Source of the DNA: CAZICM01 sp964537685
GTDB lineage: Bacteria > Myxococcota_A > Polyangia > Polyangiales > Polyangiaceae
DNA: 64,000 nucleotides
NCBI GenBank assembly: GCA_964537685.1
Contig: CAZICM010000031.1
Location: 48,463 to 112,462 of the forward strand
Direction of reading: 5' to 3'
Shown here: positions 41,915-50,488 of the stretch, one piece after another
Position numbering within the stretch: position 1 is the first letter of the stretch
Layout: each line of letters starts with the position of its first letter
Translations under genes and position numbers: made by a program
The notes under the pieces: generated by a model
The model's database searches: none
What the model was told of the DNA's origin: nothing
What the model saw: only the letters and a program-made list of their open reading frames with translations

Positions 41915-44281
41915 ATGCGACAAATATCAAAAACCTCTTTTCCCCTCGCTTGTTTAATCCTATCCATTGCGGCCTGCTCGGGAAACGATGCGCCCATCGC
42001 TCCCGAGCTATCGCTGCTCGAGGCTCGTTTTGAGCTGGGCACCGGACTGCCCGCGTTCTTGGATGTGCCTTTTCCAAGCGATATTTATTTGGAAGCCGAT
42101 GGCACGGTGGCCGACAAAATTCCTGGGCTCAATGCGTATCTGCCTCAAAACTCGGCCTCGCTCGAGGGGACGCTGAGTTCGCTTCACGGCTTTGGAATCA
42201 ATGGCGGCGTGAGTTTTAGGATCGACGATAAAACCAAGGGAAGCCCTGCGGCGGCCGATACCGATTCTCTGCCGGCGAGCGAAGAGGCGTGTAAGAACCC
42301 GGATTCTTCCGTGCTTTTTATCGATTTACAGGCAGCGTCTCCGGCCGGTGCGCTGTTGGGCTGCAGGGCGGGTGTTCAGGATGATGTGGCGAATGGATCG
42401 GCGAATCCGCCTGTATTGACGGTGCTTCCCGCGCGCGGCTATGTGCTTTCCGAGCAGCATTCGTATGCGGTTGTGCTGACTTCAAAAGTCAAGGCCAAAG
42501 GCGTTTCTCTTTCGGCGAGTCCGAGTTTTAAGGCATTGCGCGATGGAACAGGCAATTCCAATGCAATGGGCGCGGTGTATTCGGATGCGCTGGCGAAAAT
42601 AAAGACGCTTGTGCCTGAGCTCAATACGGATGAAATGGCCGCGATGTCGGTATTTACGACCGGCTCTCAAAGCGCCGAGCTGCTCGAGATGCGGGAATTG
42701 CTATCGGCGCAGCCCGCGCCTCAATTAAATTGGGATATGGCGGCCATAGCGCCGATGCATGCGGCATTGTTTTCGGCGGCAGAGGTGGCTGGATATACGG
42801 CGACCTTCGATGATTGGCTGGGAACGCCGGCAAAACTCATGGATGGTTCGGACGATCCGGCGGGCGATCAAGAGGGAGGTTTTGCGCATGATGCGCTGGC
42901 GGCGATGGGAACGGCGGTATTTGATGCGCCCAATGCTTTGCAGGAGCGTCCCGATAAATTTAATGATCCGGCGCACCGGACATTTGCCCGTGATGCCCAA
43001 GGTAAAGCGATATTCAATCCCGATAGACCTGTTGAAAAAGTGTGGATAACGATTGCATTGCCGAAAACGCCGGCGCCGCCTTCGGGATATCCTGTTGTGA
43101 TTGTGCAGCATGGGCTTCAGGGCGATAGAAGCTTTTTGCTGACGTTGGCGAATACCTTTGCAAAGCGGGGATTTGCTTCAGTCGCTATCGATGCGACTAC
43201 CTTTGGGGCGAGGGCGCTGGAAACGGGTAAGAACGTCGATCAGATATCGAATTTTAAATGGAGCGAGACGGCCAAATACAAAGGTCCGGATGGATTGGTG
43301 GATGAGCGGGCTTCAGCGCTGGCCTTTTTTGGTAATTTTTTAAGCTTTGGTGCGACGCGCGATCAATTGAGGCAGGCGGTTTTGGATATAGGTTCTGTGA
43401 CCGAGCTGCTTCGCAATCCCAATTTGGATTTAGGGCCTCTGCTTACGGCGGTGCCCGGTGCAAAGCTGGATGGAAGCCGTTTGGCTTATGTCGGAGATTC
43501 GTTTGGATCGGTTGTAGGTTTAATGGTGGCCGCGGTCGATCCGCGTATTTCGGCAATGGTGATGAATGTGGGCGGAGGAGGGATTTTAACCGAAATGGTC
43601 GCCAATAGTCCTGTATTTGCGACGGCGGTGGGGACGGCGGGCGGTCTAACCTATGGTATTGGATATGATCGCTTCACTTGGCGCCATCCGATGGTGAATA
43701 TGCTTCAATGGATATTGGATCCCGCGGATCCGCTTTCGCATGCGAAAAAACTGATTGCCGATCCGGTGGAAGTTTTGGGGACTCCGGCCAAGCGCAAGAG
43801 TATGATTGTGATTGAGGCGCTATGGGATGAGCTGGTGACCAATGAAGCGAGCGAAGCCTTGGCGAAGGCGGCTGGGATGCCTTTGGTGGGGCCGAATGTG
43901 GGGCCGAACGGCGGGGTTTCGCTGGATATGCTCGAAGATATGGGAAATGGTTATTCAGGGGTTCCCGTGATGGGCGCGACCAGCGTATTGGTGCAGGCGA
44001 GTCCGGCGACGCATGGGAGCGATTTATATAATGCCAAGGGCGTCCGGCATTATGCGTTTCCTTTTGATCCAGATGGGGAGAATCGTTTTCCGGTGCTGAA
44101 TGATGATATCCCGGTAAGGCAGCCATATATAGGGCTTCAGGCGATGGTGTGTGATTTTTTTGCCGGCGCGTTTGAAGGGAAAGTGCCTGTTGTTAAGGGA
44201 ATTCCCAAGCCGGTGCGGGATTTTGACGATGATGGGCGGGAAGATTCAATGGATGCCGATCCCAATGATCCCGCGAAGTGA
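41915..44281 (+). CDS. Alpha/beta-hydrolase-type lipoprotein
   Basis: 788 residues from ATG 41915. The signal SFPLACLILSIAACSG ends in a lipobox. Residues about 25-330 form a beta-rich N-terminal part seen in bacterial lipase-like lipoproteins (FELGTGLPAFLDVPFPSDIY). A hydrolase domain follows: YPVVIVQHGLQGDRSFLLTL holds the oxyanion strand, and YVGDSFGSVVGLMVA carries the Ser nucleophile in GDSFGS. The C-terminus DFDDDGREDSMDADPNDP looks like a thrombospondin type-3/EF-hand calcium motif. Probably a secreted esterase or lipase. It begins 25 bp after the DUF1552 stop. Confidence 0.8.
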   Translation: MRQISKTSFPLACLILSIAACSGNDAPIAPELSLLEARFELGTGLPAFLDVPFPSDIYLEADGTVADKIPGLNAYLPQNSASLEGTLSSLHGFGINGGVSFRIDDKTKGSPAAADTDSLPASEEACKNPDSSVLFIDLQAASPAGALLGCRAGVQDDVANGSANPPVLTVLPARGYVLSEQHSYAVVLTSKVKAKGVSLSASPSFKALRDGTGNSNAMGAVYSDALAKIKTLVPELNTDEMAAMSVFTTGSQSAELLEMRELLSAQPAPQLNWDMAAIAPMHAALFSAAEVAGYTATFDDWLGTPAKLMDGSDDPAGDQEGGFAHDALAAMGTAVFDAPNALQERPDKFNDPAHRTFARDAQGKAIFNPDRPVEKVWITIALPKTPAPPSGYPVVIVQHGLQGDRSFLLTLANTFAKRGFASVAIDATTFGARALETGKNVDQISNFKWSETAKYKGPDGLVDERASALAFFGNFLSFGATRDQLRQAVLDIGSVTELLRNPNLDLGPLLTAVPGAKLDGSRLAYVGDSFGSVVGLMVAAVDPRISAMVMNVGGGGILTEMVANSPVFATAVGTAGGLTYGIGYDRFTWRHPMVNMLQWILDPADPLSHAKKLIADPVEVLGTPAKRKSMIVIEALWDELVTNEASEALAKAAGMPLVGPNVGPNGGVSLDMLEDMGNGYSGVPVMGATSVLVQASPATHGSDLYNAKGVRHYAFPFDPDGENRFPVLNDDIPVRQPYIGLQAMVCDFFAGAFEGKVPVVKGIPKPVRDFDDDGREDSMDADPNDPAK

Positions 44282-44290
44282 AGCGTCTGC

Positions 44291-45175
44291 CTAGGGCCAC
44301 CAATCTTTCTTTGAGCGGGGATCCATAAAAGCTCCGGTATCGCGTATCGTGAGTTTAACCGAGCTGCCCTTGGCCCGGCCTATAGGCTGATTGGCATAGA
44401 GGGCGGGCATTTCGTTCCGCCCTTCGGCATGTAGTTTATCGTATAAAGCCTTGAGGCTGGGTTCCACGCATAGATCGACCACATGGATGGTATAGCCATA
44501 GACTACATTGTCCTCGCCTGTGTATTTTAGGGTGAGCGAATCTTCATCCGCGAAGATTACGCGGGCCTGCTTGCCTCCTCCGATATCATAGCCGCTGACC
44601 GGGAGTTCGAGGATTTCCCCTGCTTTGGCCGATATTTCAATCATCGTTACATCCCAGTCGGTAATGGGGCCCGCCGGCATTTGGGTATTCCAGTCCCAAT
44701 TGTGGACAGCATAATTGTCGATAAAATTCGGGATATGATCGTCTGTAAAGATGGTATTCAATTTGGGCGCGAGCGCATCGGTGTCGCCGCCGTAGTCTAC
44801 AAATCCCAGCATGGAATTCACAGGGGTCCAGCCGCGCATTTTAATATTTAAATCGCCGTGGAGTTCGGGCGGGGATTTGGTGGTTTCGCCGACGGTGGGG
44901 CTGGTTGTGTAATTGACATTGGCGATGGCTTCGCAGGGAATGGGTGCCGAGCCGCCGGTTCCGCCGCCTCCTGTGCCGTTTCCGCTGCTGGATGAGCCGC
45001 TGCCCGCGCCGCTGCTGCTTGCGCTGGAGCTGCCTGTTCCGCCCGTTGACGAGGATGATGTGGCCGAGCCGCCTGTGCCTTCGCCTGTTTCGCCGGTGCA
45101 TGCGGCGATGAGCGCAGCAAGAACGGCCGCGCCGGCCAATGGTTTTCGATAGACGTTAAAAGGAAGAGATTTCAT
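44291..45175 (-). CDS. Ser/Gly-rich lipoprotein
   Basis: 294 residues from ATG 45175. Lipobox LIAAC closes a signal of about 26 residues. A low-complexity Ser/Gly/Thr linker follows (ATSSSSTGGTGSSSASSSG and more), then a domain from about residue 80 with two Cys (PIPCEAIANVNY and VVDLCVEPSLKALYDKLH). I recognise no family. Such linkers tether surface domains in Polyangiales. Confidence 0.75.
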   Translation of the reverse strand: MKSLPFNVYRKPLAGAAVLAALIAACTGETGEGTGGSATSSSSTGGTGSSSASSSGAGSGSSSSGNGTGGGGTGGSAPIPCEAIANVNYTTSPTVGETTKSPPELHGDLNIKMRGWTPVNSMLGFVDYGGDTDALAPKLNTIFTDDHIPNFIDNYAVHNWDWNTQMPAGPITDWDVTMIEISAKAGEILELPVSGYDIGGGKQARVIFADEDSLTLKYTGEDNVVYGYTIHVVDLCVEPSLKALYDKLHAEGRNEMPALYANQPIGRAKGSSVKLTIRDTGAFMDPRSKKDWWP

Positions 45176-45266
45176 GAGGGCCTCCTGGTTGCGCGGGCGA
45201 GTTTAACCGAGGTGCCTGCACATTTCCTCTTCCCATTTTCAATCGTAGAAGGCAGGATGCGCGGCC

Positions 45267-46811
45267 ATGACCATCGACATTCCCACAGAACTCAATATGG
45301 CGGATTGGTTTTTATATGCCCGGATTCGCGAGGGCCTTGGTGAAAAGACCGCGATGATCTGCGGCGATCGGAGGCTCACCTATGCGGATATGGGCGGGCT
45401 TGCGGCGCAGTTTGGGAATGTGCTCTTGGGGCTGGGTGTGGAGGCGGAGCAGCGGGTGCTGATTGGGCTGCCCGATATCCCGGAGTTTGCGGGGGCGCTG
45501 TTTGGTATTTTGGGTATAGGCGCGGCCGTGGTGATGGTGAATTATCAGTTGAAGGCCGAGGAAATCGCTTATTTTTATGAGTATACGCGGTCAAAAGTGG
45601 CCATTGTGCACAAGGATTCGCTGGCGGCATTTGTGGAGGCGGCCAAATCGGCGCGGCATTTAAAGAAGATTGTGGTGGTGGGCGGGGACGCGGCGGTCGA
45701 TGATTCGGTGCTTTCGTTTGAAGAATTGAAAAAAAATGTGCCAAATACGATGGAATTGTTTCCGACGCATAGGGATGACGCGGCGATTTGGCTATTTTCG
45801 GGGGGAACAACAGGCAAACCCAAGGCGGTGGTGCAGACGCATGCATCGTTTGTCAATACGACAGAATTGTATGGTAAAGGTCTTTTGAAATATTCTTCGG
45901 GCGATATTACGCTGAGTGTTCCGAAGTTGTATTTTGGCTATGCGACGGGCGCGAATTTGCTGTTTCCTTTTTCGGTGGGCGGGACATCGATTATTTTTCC
46001 TGGGCGCTGTACGGCGGATGCGTTGTTTGAGCAAATTCGATTGCATAGGCCGACGATATTGGTGAATGTGCCGACGATGATAGGGCAGATGGTGGCGCAT
46101 GAGCAGGCGGCGGCGCAGGATTTGTCGTGTGTTCGGGTATCGACTTCGGCGGGGGAGGCGCTGGTTCCCGAGCTATACGAGCGGTGGAAGAAGGTATTTG
46201 GGGTAGAGATGTGCGATGGGCTTGGAACGGCGGAGATGTGGCATATTTTTATGAGCAATGCGCCTGGTTCTGTGAAACCTGGGACGCTGGGGAAGGCGGT
46301 GCCGGGCTTTGAGGTGAAGGTATGCGATGATGATGGGAACGAGCTTCCGGCCGGGGAAGTGGGATGGCTATGGGTGCGGGGGAATTCCCGGGCGATTTGG
46401 TATTGGCATGAAATGGAGAAGACGTCGCGGGCATTCCGGGGAGAGTGGTATGTATCCGGGGATATGCTGAGGCGGGATGAAGAGGGGTATTTTGTATATT
46501 GCGGGCGCGGGGATGATATGCTGAAAGTAGGTGGGAAGTGGCTGGCTCCGGCGGAGGTGGAGAATTGTTTGTTATCGCATCCATTGGTCGCAGAATGCGC
46601 TGTGATTGGGGTGCCCGATGAAAATGGTCTGGTGAAGCCCAATGCTTATGTGCTTGCGCGGGAGGCGAAGGCGGGGCTGGATGAAGAGTTAAAGGTATAT
46701 GTGAGGGAGAAGCTCGAGCCATATAAGGCGCCGAGAAAAGTGTTTGTAATGGATTCGCTGCCGCGTACCCATTTAGGAAAGATCGATAGGAATAAACTGC
46801 GCAAAGGATAA
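45267..46811 (+). CDS. Benzoate-CoA-ligase-family acyl-CoA synthetase
   Basis: 514 residues. The AMP-binding motif is IWLFSGGTTGKPKAVVQTH. CDGLGTAEMWHIFMSN is the signature of the benzoate-CoA ligase branch, distinct from acetyl- or long-chain synthetases. YVSGDMLRRDEEGYFVYCGR is the hinge Asp region and LPRTHLGKIDRNKLR carries the catalytic Lys. It activates an aromatic or related carboxylate with ATP and CoA; the substrate is not certain. It is a single gene with no ring-degradation genes beside it. Confidence 0.88.
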   Translation: MTIDIPTELNMADWFLYARIREGLGEKTAMICGDRRLTYADMGGLAAQFGNVLLGLGVEAEQRVLIGLPDIPEFAGALFGILGIGAAVVMVNYQLKAEEIAYFYEYTRSKVAIVHKDSLAAFVEAAKSARHLKKIVVVGGDAAVDDSVLSFEELKKNVPNTMELFPTHRDDAAIWLFSGGTTGKPKAVVQTHASFVNTTELYGKGLLKYSSGDITLSVPKLYFGYATGANLLFPFSVGGTSIIFPGRCTADALFEQIRLHRPTILVNVPTMIGQMVAHEQAAAQDLSCVRVSTSAGEALVPELYERWKKVFGVEMCDGLGTAEMWHIFMSNAPGSVKPGTLGKAVPGFEVKVCDDDGNELPAGEVGWLWVRGNSRAIWYWHEMEKTSRAFRGEWYVSGDMLRRDEEGYFVYCGRGDDMLKVGGKWLAPAEVENCLLSHPLVAECAVIGVPDENGLVKPNAYVLAREAKAGLDEELKVYVREKLEPYKAPRKVFVMDSLPRTHLGKIDRNKLRKG

Positions 46812-46895
46812 TGTAGAAAACGGTATTGAAAGCAACTCGATCGTTGAACGAAAAAAAACTTGTGTATGCCAATTTATCGTGGTACACAAGCACTC

Positions 46896-47753
46896 ATGAG
46901 AAATGCCTACGCGCGCGGACCAGAACCCGGCGTCGATGAGCGGCTTGTCGTTCCAGAAACCTCGCGCGAGGAAATGGTGCGGGGTGAAAAAATCCTCACA
47001 ATGCCGGCGAATCCGCCGCATGCCGAACAGCAGCAGCAGCTTTCGTATTTGATTCAGAGTACGACGAAAAGCGGCTTTGTAGGCGCGACGGATATGCTGA
47101 CGCGCACATCGGAACGCTCGGATTTTGCCGTGGATACTTCGATTCGCCGAAAAGGAATCGATCCCCGCACAGGGCGGCGCTACTTGGAGGAGCTTGCCTT
47201 TGAGATCGTGGATACACAAACCGATCAGCAGATCAACGTGCGGGCGGAAGACTTGGCAGCGCGTGGGGTGCGCCGGATATTTGCGATTTTTGTGCGGGGC
47301 GCGCGCAAAGAAGTCTGTGAGTGGTCGAAGAAAAAGAAGGCCTTTGAGCCGCTGGGCCGCGATGGCGTGATCGACGATCTCGTATTTGTCAAGCCTATTT
47401 CTGTGCGGGCGATTTTAGAAGCGGCAGAGGCCGATAACGAAGTGGTGCGGGCGCTGGATGCGAAGGGGAATCCGGTGCTGGGTCAACTGAAGCAGCAGGC
47501 GTTTGAGCGCGGGCTTGAGGAAGGAAAACTGGAAGGCAAGCTGGAAGGAAAACTGGAAGGCAAGCTGGAAGGAAAACTGGAAGGCAAGCTGGAAGGCGAA
47601 CGCTGGGCGCTGATTCGGGTATTGGAAAAGCGTTTTGGTGTGCTGTCGCCCGAAGGGCTCGAGAAGGTGCGCTCGGCCGATAGCGAGCTTCTGGAATTGT
47701 GGATGGATAGGGCGCTTGAGGCGTCCGATTTCGATTCCGTGTTTCGTTTGTGA
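46896..47753 (+). CDS. Uma2-family (DUF820) PD-(D/E)XK-like protein
   Basis: 285 residues from ATG 46896; ATG 46866 is an alternative and neither start has a clear ribosome site. RSDFAVDTSIRRKGID and LAFEIVDTQTDQQINVRAED give the Asp and Glu of the restriction-endonuclease-like Uma2 core. The C-terminal third is a coiled-coil with LEGKLEGKLEGK repeated and a leucine-rich end. Uma2 proteins are abundant and expanded in cyanobacteria and Myxococcota with unknown physiological role. Confidence 0.8.
   Translation: MRNAYARGPEPGVDERLVVPETSREEMVRGEKILTMPANPPHAEQQQQLSYLIQSTTKSGFVGATDMLTRTSERSDFAVDTSIRRKGIDPRTGRRYLEELAFEIVDTQTDQQINVRAEDLAARGVRRIFAIFVRGARKEVCEWSKKKKAFEPLGRDGVIDDLVFVKPISVRAILEAAEADNEVVRALDAKGNPVLGQLKQQAFERGLEEGKLEGKLEGKLEGKLEGKLEGKLEGERWALIRVLEKRFGVLSPEGLEKVRSADSELLELWMDRALEASDFDSVFRL
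47517..47600 (+). repeat. In-frame 24-bp minisatellite in the Uma2 gene
   Basis: GGAAGGAAAACTGGAAGGCA recurs three times with a 24-bp period, encoding repeated EGKL blocks (LEGKLEGKLEGKLEGKLEGK). Copy number could change without a frameshift. Confidence 0.75.
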
Positions 47754-47848
47754 TGCCCTGCAGAATTCCCTCCGAGCCATAGCCAGTACGGCTTGCCTTT
47801 TGCTCGGTGTGCGACTACACATCGGCTCCTTCCCGCGAGGATTGAGCG

Positions 47849-48301
47849 ATGATCACACTGAATATCAATGGAAAAACACATTCGGTCGATGTGGCTCCCG
47901 ATATGCCGCTGCTGTGGGTGCTGCGCGATGTGCTTGGAATGACAGGCACTAAATATGGGTGTGGGGCAGGGATGTGCGGCGCTTGCGCAGTGCATTTGGA
48001 TGGCGCGATGGCCCGTTCATGTCAGGTGAGCGCCCAGGAAGCGCAGGGAAAGCAGATTACGACCATCGAAGGCTTGTCGGAACAGGGCGATCATCCCGTT
48101 CAAAAAGCCTGGCTGGCCGAGGATGTATCGCAATGCGGTTATTGTCAGCCGGGGCAGATTATGGCTGCCGCCGCGCTCCTCAAGAAGACTCCCAAACCGA
48201 GCGATGCCGATATCGATAGCGCGATGAATGGCAGCCTGTGCAGATGCGGCACGTATCCCCGGATTCGGAAGGCGATTTTAAACGCGGCAGGGAGCAAATA
48301 A
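47849..48301 (+). CDS. 2Fe-2S subunit of a molybdenum hydroxylase (isoquinoline 1-oxidoreductase type)
   Basis: 150 residues. First cluster: KYGCGAGMCGACAVHLDG (CxxxxCxxC...C). Second: SQCGYCQPGQIMAAAALL and NGSLCRCGTYPRIRKAI. These two [2Fe-2S] sites define the small subunit of xanthine-dehydrogenase-family enzymes such as IorA. It passes electrons from the molybdenum subunit encoded 3 bp downstream. Confidence 0.93.
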   Translation: MITLNINGKTHSVDVAPDMPLLWVLRDVLGMTGTKYGCGAGMCGACAVHLDGAMARSCQVSAQEAQGKQITTIEGLSEQGDHPVQKAWLAEDVSQCGYCQPGQIMAAAALLKKTPKPSDADIDSAMNGSLCRCGTYPRIRKAILNAAGSK

Positions 48302-48303
48302 TC

Positions 48304-50487
48304 ATGAATACCACAATGGATCGCCGTTTCTTTTTAACGTTGGTGACAGGGGCGGGCGCGGGTTTGATGATTGGATGCGGTTCGGAGCCTTCAGCCGATC
48401 CGAAAATCCCGGTGCCTCCCGCGCCTGAACCTCTAAAAACGGCCGAAGCGCCTAAGGTTCCGACAAATACCTTTGCGCCCGATGCTTGGATTCGGGTCGC
48501 TCCCAATGGCGGGGTGACTTTAATCGTCGATAAATCAGAAATGGGTCAAGGTATTGAAACGGCGCTGGCCATGCTGGTCGCCGAGGAACTGGATGTGCCG
48601 CTGTCCAGCATTAAAACCGAATTTGCGCCTCAAGATCCTATCTATAAAAATAAGATGTTTGGAATGCAGGCCACAGGAGGCAGCACATCGATTCGGGGTG
48701 ACTATTTGCCTTTGCGCAAAGCAGCGGCGGCGGCCAGGGCAATGCTCGTTGCTGCGGCGGGCGATATATTAAAAGTGCCAGCGGCCGAGTGTAAAACCGA
48801 AAACGGCGAAGTTATACATACGGGAAGCGCTAAGAAAATTGGATATGGAATGCTCACCGAGGCAGCGGCTAAACAAGCTATGCCTTCCGATCCAAAATTA
48901 AAAGATCCCAGCGAGTTTAAAGTAATCGGCACAAGCCCGCCCCGTTTGGATGCTAAGGCGAAAGCTATGGGCAAAGCCGAATTTGGGCTGGATGTGCGGG
49001 TGCCCGGTATGCTCACGGCCATGATTGTGAGGCCGCCCGTGATTGGAGGGAAGGTATCGAAATTCAATGCCGAAAAAGCGTCGGCGATTAAAGGCGTCCG
49101 GAAGGTATTTCAGGTGCCTATGGGCGTCGCCGTGGTGGGTGAACATTTCTGGGCCGCCAAGACCGGCGCCGAAGCCCTGGAAGTAATATGGGACGATGGG
49201 CCCAATGCAAAACTATCCAACGAAACACTGCGCGCCCAAGCCAAAGACTTGGTCAAGAAGGCCGGTGTCGTGGGAGAGAGCAAGGGCGATTTTGAAAAGG
49301 TGTTCAAGTCGGCCAAAAAGAAGCTCGATGTCGTGTATGAGCTTCCATTTCAGGCGCATGCGACGATGGAACCTCCCAATTGCACGGCCCATGTAAAGCC
49401 CGATGGAGTCGAGCTTTGGATTTCAACGCAATCGCAGGGAATTGTGGCCGCTGCCGTCGCGGGCATGCTCAAGATCGATCCAAAGAAAGTGATTGTTCAT
49501 ACCACCTATTTAGGCGGAGGCTTTGGGCGGCGCTCTGAAGTGGATTATGTGCTGGAGGCCGTGTTTTGCTCGAAAGAAATGAATGCGCCGGTCAAAGTGG
49601 TCTGGACCCGCGAAGATGACTTGAGGCATGACCAGTATAGGCCCGCTTCCTATACCGTGGTGCGCGCGGCCATGGATGACCAGGGGAATGTTCAGGGCGC
49701 GGCCTTTAGGGCCGTCAGTGGCTCTATTATGACCAGATTGTTTCCCCAGTATGTGAAAAACGGCGTCGATCGATCGGCCCTCGAGGGACTGATGAAGGCC
49801 GATTATGATCTGGAGCATGTGCTTGTAGACTATCATATGCAGAATGTGGTGCCCGTCGGATTTTGGCGTTCGGTAGGGCATTCTCTAAATGCATTTGTGA
49901 TCGAAGGCATGATGGATGAGCTCGCGGTGATGGCCAAGAAAGATCCGGTTGAATTCCGCAAGCCTTTGTTGGCCAAGAATCCAAGGCTATTGGCCGTGCT
50001 CGAGCTGGCCGCAAAGAAGGCCGATTGGGGCAAGACACTGCCCAAGCGTCAAGGGATGGGGATAGCCGTGCATGCTTCCTTTGGGAGCTATGTGGCGCAG
50101 GTGGCTCAGGTAACGGTCGATGATAAAGGGCAAGTCAAGGTCGATCGGGTGGTGTGCGCCGTGGATTGTGGGACTGTGGTTCATCCAAGCACGGTCGAGG
50201 CACAGATCCAGGGCGCGGTCATCTTTGGCCTGGGCGCAACGCTGAAATCCGAGATTCATATCGAGAATGGCCGCGTAAAGGAAGGGAATTTTCACAACTA
50301 TAAGTTGATCGAGATCGGCGAGACTCCGCGTATAGAAGTGCATCTTGTGCCCAGCAAAGAAGCGCCTGGGGGCATAGGGGAACCTGGGACGCCGCCGATT
50401 GCGCCCGCGGTCGTAAATGCGATTTATGCGGCTACAGGGAAGAGGATTCGAAAGCTGCCGGTGAATGCGGCGGAGTTAAAGGCGTAG
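48304..50487 (+). CDS. Molybdopterin-binding subunit of an aldehyde/isoquinoline oxidoreductase
   Basis: 727 residues from ATG 48304. The N-terminus MDRRFFLTLVTGAGAGLMIG is Tat-like and ends at Cys, as in exported IorB-type enzymes. GGGFGRRSEVDYVLEA is the Moco-binding loop, VDCGTVVHPSTVEAQIQG and IGEPGTPPIAPAVVNAIY include the catalytic Glu in GEPGTPP. It probably carries molybdopterin cytosine dinucleotide and hydroxylates N-heterocycles or aldehydes in the periplasm, with the preceding FeS subunit. No cytochrome subunit is adjacent. Confidence 0.92.
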   Translation: MNTTMDRRFFLTLVTGAGAGLMIGCGSEPSADPKIPVPPAPEPLKTAEAPKVPTNTFAPDAWIRVAPNGGVTLIVDKSEMGQGIETALAMLVAEELDVPLSSIKTEFAPQDPIYKNKMFGMQATGGSTSIRGDYLPLRKAAAAARAMLVAAAGDILKVPAAECKTENGEVIHTGSAKKIGYGMLTEAAAKQAMPSDPKLKDPSEFKVIGTSPPRLDAKAKAMGKAEFGLDVRVPGMLTAMIVRPPVIGGKVSKFNAEKASAIKGVRKVFQVPMGVAVVGEHFWAAKTGAEALEVIWDDGPNAKLSNETLRAQAKDLVKKAGVVGESKGDFEKVFKSAKKKLDVVYELPFQAHATMEPPNCTAHVKPDGVELWISTQSQGIVAAAVAGMLKIDPKKVIVHTTYLGGGFGRRSEVDYVLEAVFCSKEMNAPVKVVWTREDDLRHDQYRPASYTVVRAAMDDQGNVQGAAFRAVSGSIMTRLFPQYVKNGVDRSALEGLMKADYDLEHVLVDYHMQNVVPVGFWRSVGHSLNAFVIEGMMDELAVMAKKDPVEFRKPLLAKNPRLLAVLELAAKKADWGKTLPKRQGMGIAVHASFGSYVAQVAQVTVDDKGQVKVDRVVCAVDCGTVVHPSTVEAQIQGAVIFGLGATLKSEIHIENGRVKEGNFHNYKLIEIGETPRIEVHLVPSKEAPGGIGEPGTPPIAPAVVNAIYAATGKRIRKLPVNAAELKA

Positions 50488-50488
50488 A

